Below are positions 10,104-20,032 of a stretch of DNA of 54,430 nucleotides, one piece after another. Source of the stretch: Flavobacteriaceae bacterium (lineage in GTDB: Bacteria; Bacteroidota; Bacteroidia; Flavobacteriales; Flavobacteriaceae); contig JADHME010000004.1 in assembly GCA_016780245.1 (NCBI GenBank), positions 1 through 54,430 on the forward strand, in the 5' to 3' direction. The notes beneath the pieces were generated by a model that searched no databases, was not told where the DNA came from, and saw only the letters and a list, made by a program, of their open reading frames with translations. Position numbers and translations under genes: made by a program. How positions within the stretch are numbered: the stretch's first letter is position 1; each line of letters opens with the position of its first letter.

Positions 10104-10748
10104 TTGAAGAAATTAAAAATCTTAGTACTTGATTGTAACCCAATTATTCATATTGGTTTAAAATCTATTTTCAAAAACTCTGTGATATTTGAAGTATGCG
10201 CGTATTTGGACACCAAAAATTTACTTATTGAGACTATCTGTGAAGAAAAAATAGATTTAATAATTTCTGAAATTGATCTTAACGGAAGCTCAGCCAAGGA
10301 TATTTTAAGGATTCTAAAAAAAAATAAAATTGATATTCCAGTTGTTATTTTTACTTCTCTTTCAAATGAAATCAAATCATTGAAATTACTTAAAAAAGGT
10401 GCTTCAGGATTTTTAACAAAAAATTTAAAGAAAAAAACCATTAGACATATACTTCAAGAAATTGCATTTTCAAGATACAATTCAGGTGAATTAAATAAAT
10501 TCACTAGACTTAAAAACAGATTCAATTTCGATTATAATACGGAAAAGATTAATAGTCTTTCGAAAAGAGAACTCCAGGTTCTTAAATTATTTTTTAGAGG
10601 TAAAAGGAATATAGAAATATCTGAAAAACTCAAAATAAATCAAAAAACAGTTAACACCTATATTACAAGAATAATGAGAAAGTTAGAAGTTAATTCAAAA
10701 ACAGATTTATTTATTTTAGCTAGAAAACATATCAAACAACCCTATTAA
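10104..10748 (+). CDS. orphan response regulator, receiver plus LuxR-type HTH (atypical receiver)
   Basis: CheY-like fold pattern (KILVLDCNP...IISEIDLNG...VVIFTSL...GFLTKN) and LuxR HTH (LSKRELQVLKLFFRGKRNIEISEKLKINQKTVNTYITRIMRKL); TTG start. Confidence 0.88.
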   Translation: MKKLKILVLDCNPIIHIGLKSIFKNSVIFEVCAYLDTKNLLIETICEEKIDLIISEIDLNGSSAKDILRILKKNKIDIPVVIFTSLSNEIKSLKLLKKGASGFLTKNLKKKTIRHILQEIAFSRYNSGELNKFTRLKNRFNFDYNTEKINSLSKRELQVLKLFFRGKRNIEISEKLKINQKTVNTYITRIMRKLEVNSKTDLFILARKHIKQPY

Positions 10749-12663
10749 GTTTTGCTGATAAAAGCTTCTTTAAGCTATAGTAACTCATAACCTCCTCTAA
10801 AACTTTATCCTTATCATCATTACTATTATCTTTAAGTTCACTGATCTTTTTATCAATCAAATATCTTCTCATATTTAATATAGTTTCGTTAACTAGTTGA
10901 CTTAACTCACTGCCAATTTTTTTTACATAAATATTTTTTTTCTCCCAATCATGTAGCTGATACTTTTCATCATTTATTAAAATATCAGAAACTATTTTAC
11001 TCGAATTAGGATCAAGATCATTTATAAAGTTGTCAATTGAAATTATTTTTTGATTATGGAAGCTATTTATAAGCTTATTATATATTTCTTTGAAAGGTTC
11101 ATGAGTGAATTTTATCTCATCCTGTTGTAGATCTAAATATATTTTCTCAAATACTTTAGACCTAATTTCTTTTTTGCTTTCAACAATATCTCCTTTCTCA
11201 TTTTTATTTAAGATTATATCTTCAAAAAGTATTTCTTCAGCTCCATATTTTAATAGAATGCTAATTATTTGCCTTTCTAATTGATATATATACTCACTGC
11301 TATTTTCCTTTTTTGAAGTTTCAACCTTTAGTAAATTATTCTTAGAATAATTTCGGGTTTTTGCTTTTTGTATTTTTTTACCAGTTTCAATAATTGATAA
11401 AGATCTAAAAAGAGATGACTCATCTATAGATAAGACAGAAGAAAGTTTCTTGATATAAACCTCTTGTTTAAGAGATTCTGGAATTAGAGAGATTGATTTA
11501 AGAATACTTTTAATTATAGTAACTTTTTTATCTTCATCATTTTCATATTCTTTATTATTACTTAATATAAAATCTATTAAATCCTTTGATTGTTCATCAA
11601 TGTAAGCAACCATTTTATCACGTTTATTTTTTTTAACGAAGCTGTCAGGATCTTCTCCATCAGGGAATGGACATATTCTTACATTTAAACCTTCTTCTAA
11701 AATAATATCAATACCTCTTAATGATGCTGATAAACCTGCTTGGTCTCCATCAAAAAGAATCACAATGTTTGATGTAAGTCTTTTAATGAGAATTATTTGA
11801 TCTTTGGTTAGAGTTGTTCCAGATGATGCTAAAACATTTTTTATTCCATGCTCATGTAATTGGATGACATCCATATAACCTTCAACCAAATAACACACGT
11901 CATCTTTAACAATAAACTGCTTAGATTCATATATACCATATAGAGTTTTACTTTTATTGTAGATTTTACTTTCTGGAGAGTTTATATATTTTGCAATTTT
12001 TTTATTTGAATCAATTATTCTACCTCCAAACCCGAGTATCCTACCAGAAATACTCTTAATTGGAAACATTATTCTCCCCCTAAATCTATCAATATGACTA
12101 TCTTCATTTGATATAACCAAACCTGTCTCAATTAAATAGTCCTTAGTGAAACCATTTTCTGATGCATTTTTGTAAAAACTGTTTTTTAAATCAGGGCTGA
12201 ACCCAATATTAAAGTTTTCAATGGTTGAATCTGAAAGACCCCTATCTATCAAATAGTCTCTAACATTATCTTTCTTGGATAAAATATTTTGAAAGTATTC
12301 TTGAGCAAATGAATTAATAATAAACAAAGATTCTCTTGCATTTCTTTCTTCAACATTTTCAGATTTATTGGTTGTCTCTATTATCTCAATGTTATATTTA
12401 TTAGCTAGGTATCGAATTGATTCTGGATAGTTAAATTGCTCATGCTCCATAAGAAAGGCAATTACATTACCTCCTTTACCGGAACTGAAATCTTTCCAAA
12501 TCTGTTTTGATGGAGAAACAATAAAGCTTGGTGTTTTTTCATTAGTAAAAGGACTTAAACCTTTGAAGTTAGCACCAGTCTTTTTTAAAGCTATAAAATC
12601 AGATATAACTTCTTCAACTCTAGCATATTCAAAAACTTTATCAATAGTCTCTTTACTAATCAA
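10732..12663 (-). CDS. dnaG: DNA primase DnaG
   Basis: Primase N-domain (FKGLSPFTNEKTPSFIVSPSKQIWKDFSSGKGGNVIAFLM), TOPRIM (YLVEGYMDVI...ILFDGDQAG). Confidence 0.96.
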   Translation of the reverse strand: MISKETIDKVFEYARVEEVISDFIALKKTGANFKGLSPFTNEKTPSFIVSPSKQIWKDFSSGKGGNVIAFLMEHEQFNYPESIRYLANKYNIEIIETTNKSENVEERNARESLFIINSFAQEYFQNILSKKDNVRDYLIDRGLSDSTIENFNIGFSPDLKNSFYKNASENGFTKDYLIETGLVISNEDSHIDRFRGRIMFPIKSISGRILGFGGRIIDSNKKIAKYINSPESKIYNKSKTLYGIYESKQFIVKDDVCYLVEGYMDVIQLHEHGIKNVLASSGTTLTKDQIILIKRLTSNIVILFDGDQAGLSASLRGIDIILEEGLNVRICPFPDGEDPDSFVKKNKRDKMVAYIDEQSKDLIDFILSNNKEYENDEDKKVTIIKSILKSISLIPESLKQEVYIKKLSSVLSIDESSLFRSLSIIETGKKIQKAKTRNYSKNNLLKVETSKKENSSEYIYQLERQIISILLKYGAEEILFEDIILNKNEKGDIVESKKEIRSKVFEKIYLDLQQDEIKFTHEPFKEIYNKLINSFHNQKIISIDNFINDLDPNSSKIVSDILINDEKYQLHDWEKKNIYVKKIGSELSQLVNETILNMRRYLIDKKISELKDNSNDDKDKVLEEVMSYYSLKKLLSAKLNRVV

Positions 12664-12692
12664 ACCTTATAATTTAGTATTAATATAGTAAA

Positions 12693-13664
12693 TTAATACT
12701 TTCGGTCAATGATATAGTCCAATAAGATTTTAAGTGAATTTTTTGATTCATTATCTGGAAAAGTTTCAAGTATTTTTAATGCTTTATTCTTGTATTCTGA
12801 CATGAGATTTTCAGCATATTTAAATCCGTTATTTTCTTTAACAAACTGATTAATAGCTTTCTTATCTTGGTTTGAAAGTTTTTTTCTTTTTAGAATAGAT
12901 CTCATTGATCTTCTCTCAGATTGACTTGCCTTTTTTATTGAATAAATTAATGGGAGAGTAATTTTTTGACTTTTTAAGTCATCTTTAGTTGGTTTTCCAA
13001 TTCTGTTTTTAGAATAATCAAAAAGATCATCCTTAATTTGAAAAATAATACCTAAGTATAATCCAAAATTTTCAACATTTTTGGTTTTTTCATTACCAGA
13101 TGATATTAACCCAAGCAGACAACAACACGAAAATAAAGATGCTGTTTTTTTTGTGATTAAGGTGATATATTCTTCTTCTGTTATGTTAAAACTTCTTGAC
13201 TTTTGAATTTGAAAAAGCTCTCCTTCTGAAATTTCTTTCACAGCATTTGATACTTGGTCTAATAAATCATAGTCTTTATTTTGAGTAGAAAGGAGTAAAG
13301 CCTTAGACAAAAAAAAGTCTCCCACCAATACAGAAATTTTATTTTTCCACAATGCATTAATAGTAAGAAACTTTCTTCTAATATTACTATCATCTACAAC
13401 ATCATCATGAATTAATGAAGCAGAATGAATAAGCTCAACTAAATTGGCAGCCCTATATGTTTTTGATGAAACTTTTCCATTAGAAAACATCTTAGAAAAA
13501 AGGATAACAAGAGTGGGTCTAATTTGTTTTCCTTTTCTTTTTAAAACATACTTAAGAATTAGATCAAGCAACTTAACTTTAGAAGATACTGAATTGAAAA
13601 ATTGTTCTTCAAAAATTTTTAATTCTTGTGAGATGGGATTTTTTATTTTTTTTGAAATATTCAA
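12693..13664 (-). CDS. polyprenyl synthetase family protein
   Basis: GKQIRPTLVIL, LIHSASLIHDDVVDDS and FQIKDDLFDY Asp-rich motifs. Confidence 0.93.
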   Translation of the reverse strand: MNISKKIKNPISQELKIFEEQFFNSVSSKVKLLDLILKYVLKRKGKQIRPTLVILFSKMFSNGKVSSKTYRAANLVELIHSASLIHDDVVDDSNIRRKFLTINALWKNKISVLVGDFFLSKALLLSTQNKDYDLLDQVSNAVKEISEGELFQIQKSRSFNITEEEYITLITKKTASLFSCCCLLGLISSGNEKTKNVENFGLYLGIIFQIKDDLFDYSKNRIGKPTKDDLKSQKITLPLIYSIKKASQSERRSMRSILKRKKLSNQDKKAINQFVKENNGFKYAENLMSEYKNKALKILETFPDNESKNSLKILLDYIIDRKY

Positions 13665-13673
13665 AATCTAGAC

Positions 13674-14723
13674 TTAGATAATCATCATAGCATCTCCATA
13701 TGAGAAGAAGTTATATTTCTTTTCAATTGCCTCTTTATATGCCTTTAAAACAAAGTCTATTCCACCAAAGGCTGATACCATCATAATTAGAGTTGACTTT
13801 GGTGTATGAAAATTAGTAATCATTGAATTAGCGATAGAGAAGTCATAGGGTGGATATATAAACTTATGTGTCCAACCATCATATGGGTTAAGAGTACCAA
13901 AAGATGAAACAGAGCTCTCTAATCCTCTAATAACAGTCGTTCCAACTGCACAAATTCTCTTGTTATTTTTTAAAGCACTGTTAATGATGTTAGCAGAATT
14001 TTCATTTATTTTAAGTTCTTCGCTATCCATTTTATGTTTAGATAAATCCTCAACATCAACCGGGCTAAATGTGCCAAGCCCAATATGAAGAGTAATTTCT
14101 GGAAGAAGCACTCCTTTAATTTCAAGTTTTTTTAGTAAGTGTTTTGAAAAGTGTAACCCTGCTGTTGGTGCAGCAACAGCACCCTCATTCTTGGCATATA
14201 TAGTTTGAAATCTATCCTTATCATTTTCTTCAACTGGCCTATTGATATATTTTGGAAGAGGAGTCTCACCTAATTCTTGGAGTTTATTTCGAAACTCATC
14301 ATAAGGTCCGTCAAAAAGAAACCTTAATGTTCTTCCCCTAGAAGTTGTATTATCAATAACTTCAGCAACTAGGCTTTCATCTTCTCCAAAGTAAAGTTTA
14401 TTACCTATTCTTATTTTTCGTGCAGGATCGACTAATACATCCCATAACCTTTGATCAGTATTTAATTCTCTTAAAAGAAATACTTCAATTCTTGCTCCAG
14501 TTTTTTCCTTGTTTCCATATAATCTTGCAGGGAAAACTTTAGTATTATTTAATACAACTACATCCCCTTCGTCAAAAAAATCAATAATATCTTTAAAGAC
14601 TAAGTGCTCAATTGTCTGCTCTTTTCTGTTTAATAGCATTAGTTTAGATTCATCTCTTTCTTCAGATGGGTACTGAGCCAAAAGTTTCTGGGGCAGCTTA
14701 TAATCAAAATTAGATAGTTTCAT
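13674..14723 (-). CDS. queA: S-adenosylmethionine:tRNA ribosyltransferase-isomerase QueA
   Basis: [40 protein letters not shown] motifs. Confidence 0.96.
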   Translation of the reverse strand: MKLSNFDYKLPQKLLAQYPSEERDESKLMLLNRKEQTIEHLVFKDIIDFFDEGDVVVLNNTKVFPARLYGNKEKTGARIEVFLLRELNTDQRLWDVLVDPARKIRIGNKLYFGEDESLVAEVIDNTTSRGRTLRFLFDGPYDEFRNKLQELGETPLPKYINRPVEENDKDRFQTIYAKNEGAVAAPTAGLHFSKHLLKKLEIKGVLLPEITLHIGLGTFSPVDVEDLSKHKMDSEELKINENSANIINSALKNNKRICAVGTTVIRGLESSVSSFGTLNPYDGWTHKFIYPPYDFSIANSMITNFHTPKSTLIMMVSAFGGIDFVLKAYKEAIEKKYNFFSYGDAMMII

Positions 14724-14741
14724 AGAATTTTATTAAGTCCG

Positions 14742-14749
14742 CAAATATA
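14742..14749 (-). promoter_or_regulatory. -7 box TATATTTG upstream of queA
   Basis: Matches TAnnTTTG, 18 nt before the ATG; TTG about 21 nt further upstream. Confidence 0.5.
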
Positions 14750-14781
14750 ATATTCTGGAATGCCGAAAGTCAAGTATTTAG

Positions 14782-16008
14782 CTATTTATTTTTTGAAATT
14801 TCAAATCCAAGTTTTTCCAGATGATCCCAAAAGCTGACATAAGATTTTGTAACAACCATTGGATCATTAATTATTATAGGATTTAAAAGGGATAGTGGAG
14901 CAAAAGACATAGCCATCCTGTGATCATTATACGTGTCTATTGAAATATGTGATTTAAGTTGTGAGTTATTTTCTAAATGCAGAGAATTATCTGTTATTTC
15001 AATTTTATCTACTCCAAATTTTTCAATTTCAGATTTCAATGCTCTAAGTCTATCAGTTTCTTTTATTTTAAGTGTTTGCAGGCCATAAAGATCACAATCA
15101 ATTTCAAGACCTAAACATGTTACAACTATTGTTTGAGCTAGGTCAGGATTATTTGAAAGATCTAATGATATTTTTTTCTCAATTTTATCATCAGATTTAC
15201 TTAGATGAATTCCATCATTAATATATGTAGTTCTAACACCAAAATTTTTATAAATCTCAACTAGATCAGAGTCTCCTTGTATACTATCATTAAAATAAGT
15301 GTTTAAAGTTAAATCTGACGAATCTGATAATGCGGCTATACTATAAAAATATGATGAAGAGCTCCAATCTGACTCAACTATTTGACTTAGTATTTTTTTA
15401 TTTGATAATGAATTAATCAGAATTTGATTAGGTTTAAGCTCAACACTCCCTCCTATTCTTTCAATAATTTTTTTTGTCATATCAATATATGGCAAAGAGA
15501 TTATTTCTGTAGAGAGATTAATAACTAGTCCTTTTTGTAGGGATACTCCAAGCATCATAAGGGAAGAGATATATTGTGAACTGACATTTGCTGGAAGGTT
15601 AACTTGTTTCTTATTTATTACTCTACCATTAATTCTAATTGGAGGATAACCTTCATTCTCAAGATATGATATATCAACATCAAGTTGTCTTAATGCATCG
15701 ACTAAAATTGAAATAGGTCTTTCTCTCATTCTTTTTGACCCAGTTAGGATAACCGATGAGTTCTCAATTGATGAAAAATAAGATGTTAGAAACCTCATTG
15801 CTGTCCCTGCATGTCCAATATCAATCTTCTCTTGATTAGAATTAATTGCTGACATCATAACTTTTGTGTCATCTGAATCAGAAATATTTTTTATTTCAAA
15901 ATAAGAGGTGAAAGCTCTTAGGGCCAATAGTCTATTTGATTCACTTTTTGACCCACTAATATTTAAAGACCCTACTACAGATTTTGATTTTTTTGAAATT
16001 TCAAACAC
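14782..16008 (-). CDS. aroA: 3-phosphoshikimate 1-carboxyvinyltransferase (EPSP synthase)
   Basis: GSKSESNRLLALRA, GHAGTAMRFLTSYF, KETDRLRALKSE motifs. Confidence 0.95.
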   Translation of the reverse strand: MFEISKKSKSVVGSLNISGSKSESNRLLALRAFTSYFEIKNISDSDDTKVMMSAINSNQEKIDIGHAGTAMRFLTSYFSSIENSSVILTGSKRMRERPISILVDALRQLDVDISYLENEGYPPIRINGRVINKKQVNLPANVSSQYISSLMMLGVSLQKGLVINLSTEIISLPYIDMTKKIIERIGGSVELKPNQILINSLSNKKILSQIVESDWSSSSYFYSIAALSDSSDLTLNTYFNDSIQGDSDLVEIYKNFGVRTTYINDGIHLSKSDDKIEKKISLDLSNNPDLAQTIVVTCLGLEIDCDLYGLQTLKIKETDRLRALKSEIEKFGVDKIEITDNSLHLENNSQLKSHISIDTYNDHRMAMSFAPLSLLNPIIINDPMVVTKSYVSFWDHLEKLGFEISKNK

Positions 16009-16334
16009 TACTTAAGCTTTTTATTTGATTTATGTCTTTGTCTGTCTCTCTCTGTTTTTTTGGATAGATTGTTTTTAAATGATTTTTCGAGGTCAATTCC
16101 TGTCTGATTTGCAAGACATATCAGAACAAATAACACGTCCGATAACTCATCACCTAGATCATCTATATTATCATTTTCTTTCAAACTTTGCTCACCATAC
16201 TTTCTGGCAATAATTCTGGCAACCTCTCCTACTTCCTCTGATAATATTGCCATATTTGTAAGTTCGTTAAAGTATCTTACACCATGTTCATTTATCCATT
16301 CATCTACTAATTTTTGTGCATCTTTAATATTCAT
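16008..16334 (-). CDS. MazG-like nucleotide pyrophosphohydrolase
   Basis: 108 aa with EEVGEVARIIARKYG and DELSDVLFVLICLANQ (MazG EExxE...D pattern). Confidence 0.88.
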   Translation of the reverse strand: MNIKDAQKLVDEWINEHGVRYFNELTNMAILSEEVGEVARIIARKYGEQSLKENDNIDDLGDELSDVLFVLICLANQTGIDLEKSFKNNLSKKTERDRQRHKSNKKLK

Positions 16335-16337
16335 AGT

Positions 16338-17345
16338 TCAATTTTTTTGATTTAGTTTATTCCATAAATCCTCTTTAATTTCATTTATACCAAAATTACT
16401 AACAGAAGAGATTACATGATATTGCATATCCTTAAATTCTTGTTTTAAAATTGTTTTAAATTCTTCTAATAATTCTTGATCCATAAGATCTGCCTTGCTA
16501 AAGGCTATAATAAAATCTTTATCCGCAAGTTCTGGATTATATTTTATAAGTTCTTTTTGAAGAACTGTAAAGTCCTTCTTTATATTTTTTGTGTCGACAG
16601 GTATAACATATAGAAGTATCGAGTTTCTTTCAATATGTCTAAGGAAGTAATGACCTAAACCTCTACCTTCACTTGCTCCTTCAATTATTCCAGGTATATC
16701 AGCCATAACAAATGATCTAAAGTCTGACATTGCAACAATTCCAAGGTTAGGTTTTAATGTAGTAAATTCATAATCTGCTATTTTAGGTTTAGCATCAGAT
16801 AGAACAGACAACAGTGTTGACTTTCCAGCATTAGGATATCCAACTAATCCAACATCTGCTAAAACTTTAAGCTCTAAAATTATTTTCAGTTCCTTTCCGG
16901 GAAGTCCACTTTGAGAATATCTAGGAGTTTGATTAGTAGGGGTCTTAAAATGAAAGTTACCACGTCCACCTTTACCACCTTTTAAAAGAATTATATCTGA
17001 GAACTCATCATTTATCTCGCAAATAACTTTTTCAGACTCTAATTCCTTAATAACAGTTCCAAGTGGAACATTAATTACAACATCTTCTCCGTTACTTCCA
17101 GATTTTCTTGAGCCACTACCATCTCCTCCATTTCCTGCTTTAAAATGTTTCTTATACCTAAAACTTTGAAGAGTCCATAAGTTACAATTACCTTTTAATA
17201 TAATATTACCACCGTTACCACCATCACCACCATCTGGCCCTCCTTTTGGAACAAACTTTTCCCTTCTCAAATGAGTAGAACCTTTTCCACCTTTACCTGA
17301 ATTAACAGTAAGCTTGACATAATCAACAAAATTATCGACTATCAT
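16338..17345 (-). CDS. obgE: GTPase Obg/CgtA
   Basis: Glycine-rich Obg domain [37 protein letters not shown]1; [11 protein letters not shown]3. Confidence 0.97.
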   Translation of the reverse strand: MIVDNFVDYVKLTVNSGKGGKGSTHLRREKFVPKGGPDGGDGGNGGNIILKGNCNLWTLQSFRYKKHFKAGNGGDGSGSRKSGSNGEDVVINVPLGTVIKELESEKVICEINDEFSDIILLKGGKGGRGNFHFKTPTNQTPRYSQSGLPGKELKIILELKVLADVGLVGYPNAGKSTLLSVLSDAKPKIADYEFTTLKPNLGIVAMSDFRSFVMADIPGIIEGASEGRGLGHYFLRHIERNSILLYVIPVDTKNIKKDFTVLQKELIKYNPELADKDFIIAFSKADLMDQELLEEFKTILKQEFKDMQYHVISSVSNFGINEIKEDLWNKLNQKN

Positions 17346-17351
17346 AACAGA

Positions 17352-17927
17352 CTAAATTAAACTATCAACAAGTGTGAATAATCTTGAAGTAATATCATCA
17401 ACACTTCCATGGCCATTAACTGAGTAAAACTTTGATTGTTTTTGATAAAAATCAATTAGTATAGATGTCTTATTGTTATACTCGTTAAATCTATTTTTAA
17501 TTTTTTCGATATCCTGATCATCAGACCTATTAGTAGTTTTACCTCGATCTAATAACCTAGTTATTAGCTCATCTTCGTCAACTTCTAGAGCAATAGTTGC
17601 ATTTATCTTCTGTTTAATAGATTCAAGAAAAATATCGAGGGATTCAGCCTGATTATGTGTTCTTGGAAAACCATCAAAAATAAAACCATTAGCATCCTTA
17701 TTTGTTAAAACTTCATTTTCAAGCATTTTAATTGTAACAATGTCAGGCACAAGATCTCCATTATCAAGAAATGACTTTGCTTCAATACCCAGATTAGTTT
17801 TATTTAAAATATTTTTTCTAAATAAGTCACCAGTAGATATATGACATAAATCATATTTATCTTTTAAAAAATCAGCCTGGGTTCCTTTCCCAGATCCTGG
17901 TTTACCAAAAATCACAATATTAAACAT
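17352..17927 (-). CDS. adk: adenylate kinase
   Basis: GKPGSGKGTQ P-loop, FIFDGFPRTHNQAE motif; ATG at 17927 preferred over GTG at 17933. Confidence 0.95.
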   Translation of the reverse strand: MFNIVIFGKPGSGKGTQADFLKDKYDLCHISTGDLFRKNILNKTNLGIEAKSFLDNGDLVPDIVTIKMLENEVLTNKDANGFIFDGFPRTHNQAESLDIFLESIKQKINATIALEVDEDELITRLLDRGKTTNRSDDQDIEKIKNRFNEYNNKTSILIDFYQKQSKFYSVNGHGSVDDITSRLFTLVDSLI

Positions 17928-17932
17928 AGGCA

Positions 17933-17940
17933 CAAAGATA
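17933..17940 (-). promoter_or_regulatory. -7 box TATCTTTG ending 5 nt before the adk ATG
   Basis: Reverse-strand TATCTTTGTGCCTATG. Confidence 0.5.
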
Positions 17941-17982
17941 TTTAAAATGTTTGGTATTCTTTATTGTGATTAAAGGAATGCT

Positions 17983-17990
17983 TATTTTTG
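17983..17990 (+). promoter_or_regulatory. -7 box TATTTTTG ending 4 nt before the purK ATG
   Basis: TATTTTTGAAAGATG; TTG at 17964-17966 gives a 16-nt spacer. Confidence 0.55.
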
Positions 17991-17994
17991 AAAG

Positions 17995-19146
17995 ATGTTT
18001 AAGGAAAATAGAATAATTGGTATACTTGGAGGAGGTCAACTCGGAAAAATGGTTCTTGACGTAGCTAATAAATGGGGACTTCAAGTCTATATATTAGATT
18101 CCAATGAGAACTGCCCATCTAGCAAACTTTGTTCAAAATTTTTTCAAGGTGATTTAATGGACTTCGATACAGTTGTCAATTTTGGTAAAATGGTTGATAT
18201 ATTAACAATTGAAATAGAAAATGTAAATGTTGAAGCATTAAAATTTCTTGAATCCAATAGTTTGGAGGTTTTACCTCAATCAAAAGTGATTGAAATAATT
18301 CAAGACAAATCTAAACAAAAAGAATTCTACAATAATAACCAAATTCCTACTTCCTCATATAAAATTTTCACAGGTAAAAATGAGCTGAAAGAGAGTGTTA
18401 GCAGAGGTGAAACTTCACTTCCTTTTATTTGGAAAGCATCTAGAATGGGATATGACGGATACGGCGTAAATAAAATTTCTAATAACAAAGATCTAGAAAA
18501 AATAGATGATTGTCACTGTATAGTAGAGGAATTAATTTCAATAAAAAAAGAACTTTCTGTAATGGTAGCGTCTAGAAAATCTGGTGAATTAATTAATTAT
18601 CCTGTTGTTGAAATGGAGTTCAATAGTGATTCAAATCAAGTAGAGTATATTTTATCACCTGCAAAAATTAATAATGATTTAAAATCAGATGCTGAAGAGC
18701 TTGCAATTCAGGTTGCAGAGAAACTACAAATTACAGGGATATTAGCTGTTGAAATGTTTTTAACTTCTGAAAACGAAATTCTAGTTAATGAGGTTGCCCC
18801 TAGACCACATAATAGTTATCATTTTTCAATAGAGGGATCATACACAAGTCAATTTGAACAACTTTTAAGATCAATTCTTGATATGCCTTTAGGAAGCACA
18901 AAGATTATAGATGCTGCAGTAATGGTAAATTTAGTGGGTGAAAAAGGATCTAACGGCCCTGTCATTTATAAGAATTTTGATCAAATTATTGGACTTGAAG
19001 GTGTTAATCCACATATTTACGGTAAATTTGAAACCAGATTCAATAGAAAAATGGGTCATGTAACTGTGATAAATGAAAATATTGATAAAGCAAAAGAATT
19101 AGCAAAAGAAATTAAAGAAACAATTATTATTACATCAGAAAAATGA
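17995..19146 (+). CDS. purK: 5-(carboxyamino)imidazole ribonucleotide synthase PurK
   Basis: GILGGGQLGKM, ATP-grasp region, NEVAPRPHNSYHF motif; followed by purE. Confidence 0.96.
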   Translation: MFKENRIIGILGGGQLGKMVLDVANKWGLQVYILDSNENCPSSKLCSKFFQGDLMDFDTVVNFGKMVDILTIEIENVNVEALKFLESNSLEVLPQSKVIEIIQDKSKQKEFYNNNQIPTSSYKIFTGKNELKESVSRGETSLPFIWKASRMGYDGYGVNKISNNKDLEKIDDCHCIVEELISIKKELSVMVASRKSGELINYPVVEMEFNSDSNQVEYILSPAKINNDLKSDAEELAIQVAEKLQITGILAVEMFLTSENEILVNEVAPRPHNSYHFSIEGSYTSQFEQLLRSILDMPLGSTKIIDAAVMVNLVGEKGSNGPVIYKNFDQIIGLEGVNPHIYGKFETRFNRKMGHVTVINENIDKAKELAKEIKETIIITSEK

Positions 19147-19634
19147 GTCAAGTAGCAATTTTAATGGGTAGTAAGTCAGATTTTGAAATAATGAGTGAAG
19201 CTATTGAAATTCTCAAATCATTTGACATAAATACTGAATATGATATAGTCTCGGCTCATAGGACACCTAATAAAATGGTTGAATATGCCTCTAGTGCTGA
19301 AAAAAAAGGTATAAAAGTTATTATTGCAGGAGCAGGAGGAGCAGCCCACCTACCTGGAATGGTAGCTTCAATTACAAGTTTGCCAGTTATTGGTGTTCCA
19401 ATAAAATCAAGAAATTCAATAGATGGTTGGGACTCAATTTTATCTATTCTTCAAATGCCAGGAGGAGTTCCAGTTGCAACTGTAGCTTTGAATGGCTCAA
19501 AAAATGCAGGTATTCTTGCTGCTCAAATTATTGGATCCTTTGATTCTAAAGTTGCCGATAAGGTCAAGGCCTATAAAAAAGATTTAGAAGATAAGGTTAT
19601 TGAAAGTAGCAAAGATTTAAAGAAAAATAGCTAG
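19143..19634 (+). CDS. purE: 5-(carboxyamino)imidazole ribonucleotide mutase PurE
   Basis: MGSKSDFEIM, SAHRTP, AGAGGAAHLPGM motifs. Confidence 0.97.
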   Translation: MSQVAILMGSKSDFEIMSEAIEILKSFDINTEYDIVSAHRTPNKMVEYASSAEKKGIKVIIAGAGGAAHLPGMVASITSLPVIGVPIKSRNSIDGWDSILSILQMPGGVPVATVALNGSKNAGILAAQIIGSFDSKVADKVKAYKKDLEDKVIESSKDLKKNS

Positions 19635-19975
19635 TCCTTAATCCAATCCTTGTATCCTTTTTTATAATGATAAATCATTTTAAAACCTAAAGACTTCATT
19701 ACGTGACTAGTCTTTAAACTTCTATTACCTGACATACAATATATAATGTAGGGTTTTTCTTTATCAAGCTTGTTTAGGTTATCTATAAACTCCCTCTTTT
19801 GAAAATCAATATTCAAAGAGGATCCTATTTTACCATTTTCAAATTCCTTTTCAGTTCTAAGATCAATTACCATTACTTTATCATTTATTAGACTATTTAC
19901 TTGATCTTTATTAATATCTTGAATTACAGGTGATTGAAGAAAAACTAATAGTATATAAAAAAAAAGTTTTAACAT
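19631..19975 (-). CDS. rhodanese-like domain protein with N-terminal hydrophobic segment
   Basis: VMVIDLRTEKEFENGKI and active loop YCMSGNRS. Confidence 0.9.
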   Translation of the reverse strand: MLKLFFYILLVFLQSPVIQDINKDQVNSLINDKVMVIDLRTEKEFENGKIGSSLNIDFQKREFIDNLNKLDKEKPYIIYCMSGNRSLKTSHVMKSLGFKMIYHYKKGYKDWIKD

Positions 19976-20011
19976 TTAATGAACATTATTATTATTATTT
20001 TCAATAATACA

Positions 20012-20019
20012 TATTTTTG
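20012..20019 (+). promoter_or_regulatory. -7 box TATTTTTG upstream of gcvP
   Basis: 13 nt before the ATG at 20033. Confidence 0.45.
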
Positions 20020-20032
20020 CTAAAAACTTTTA

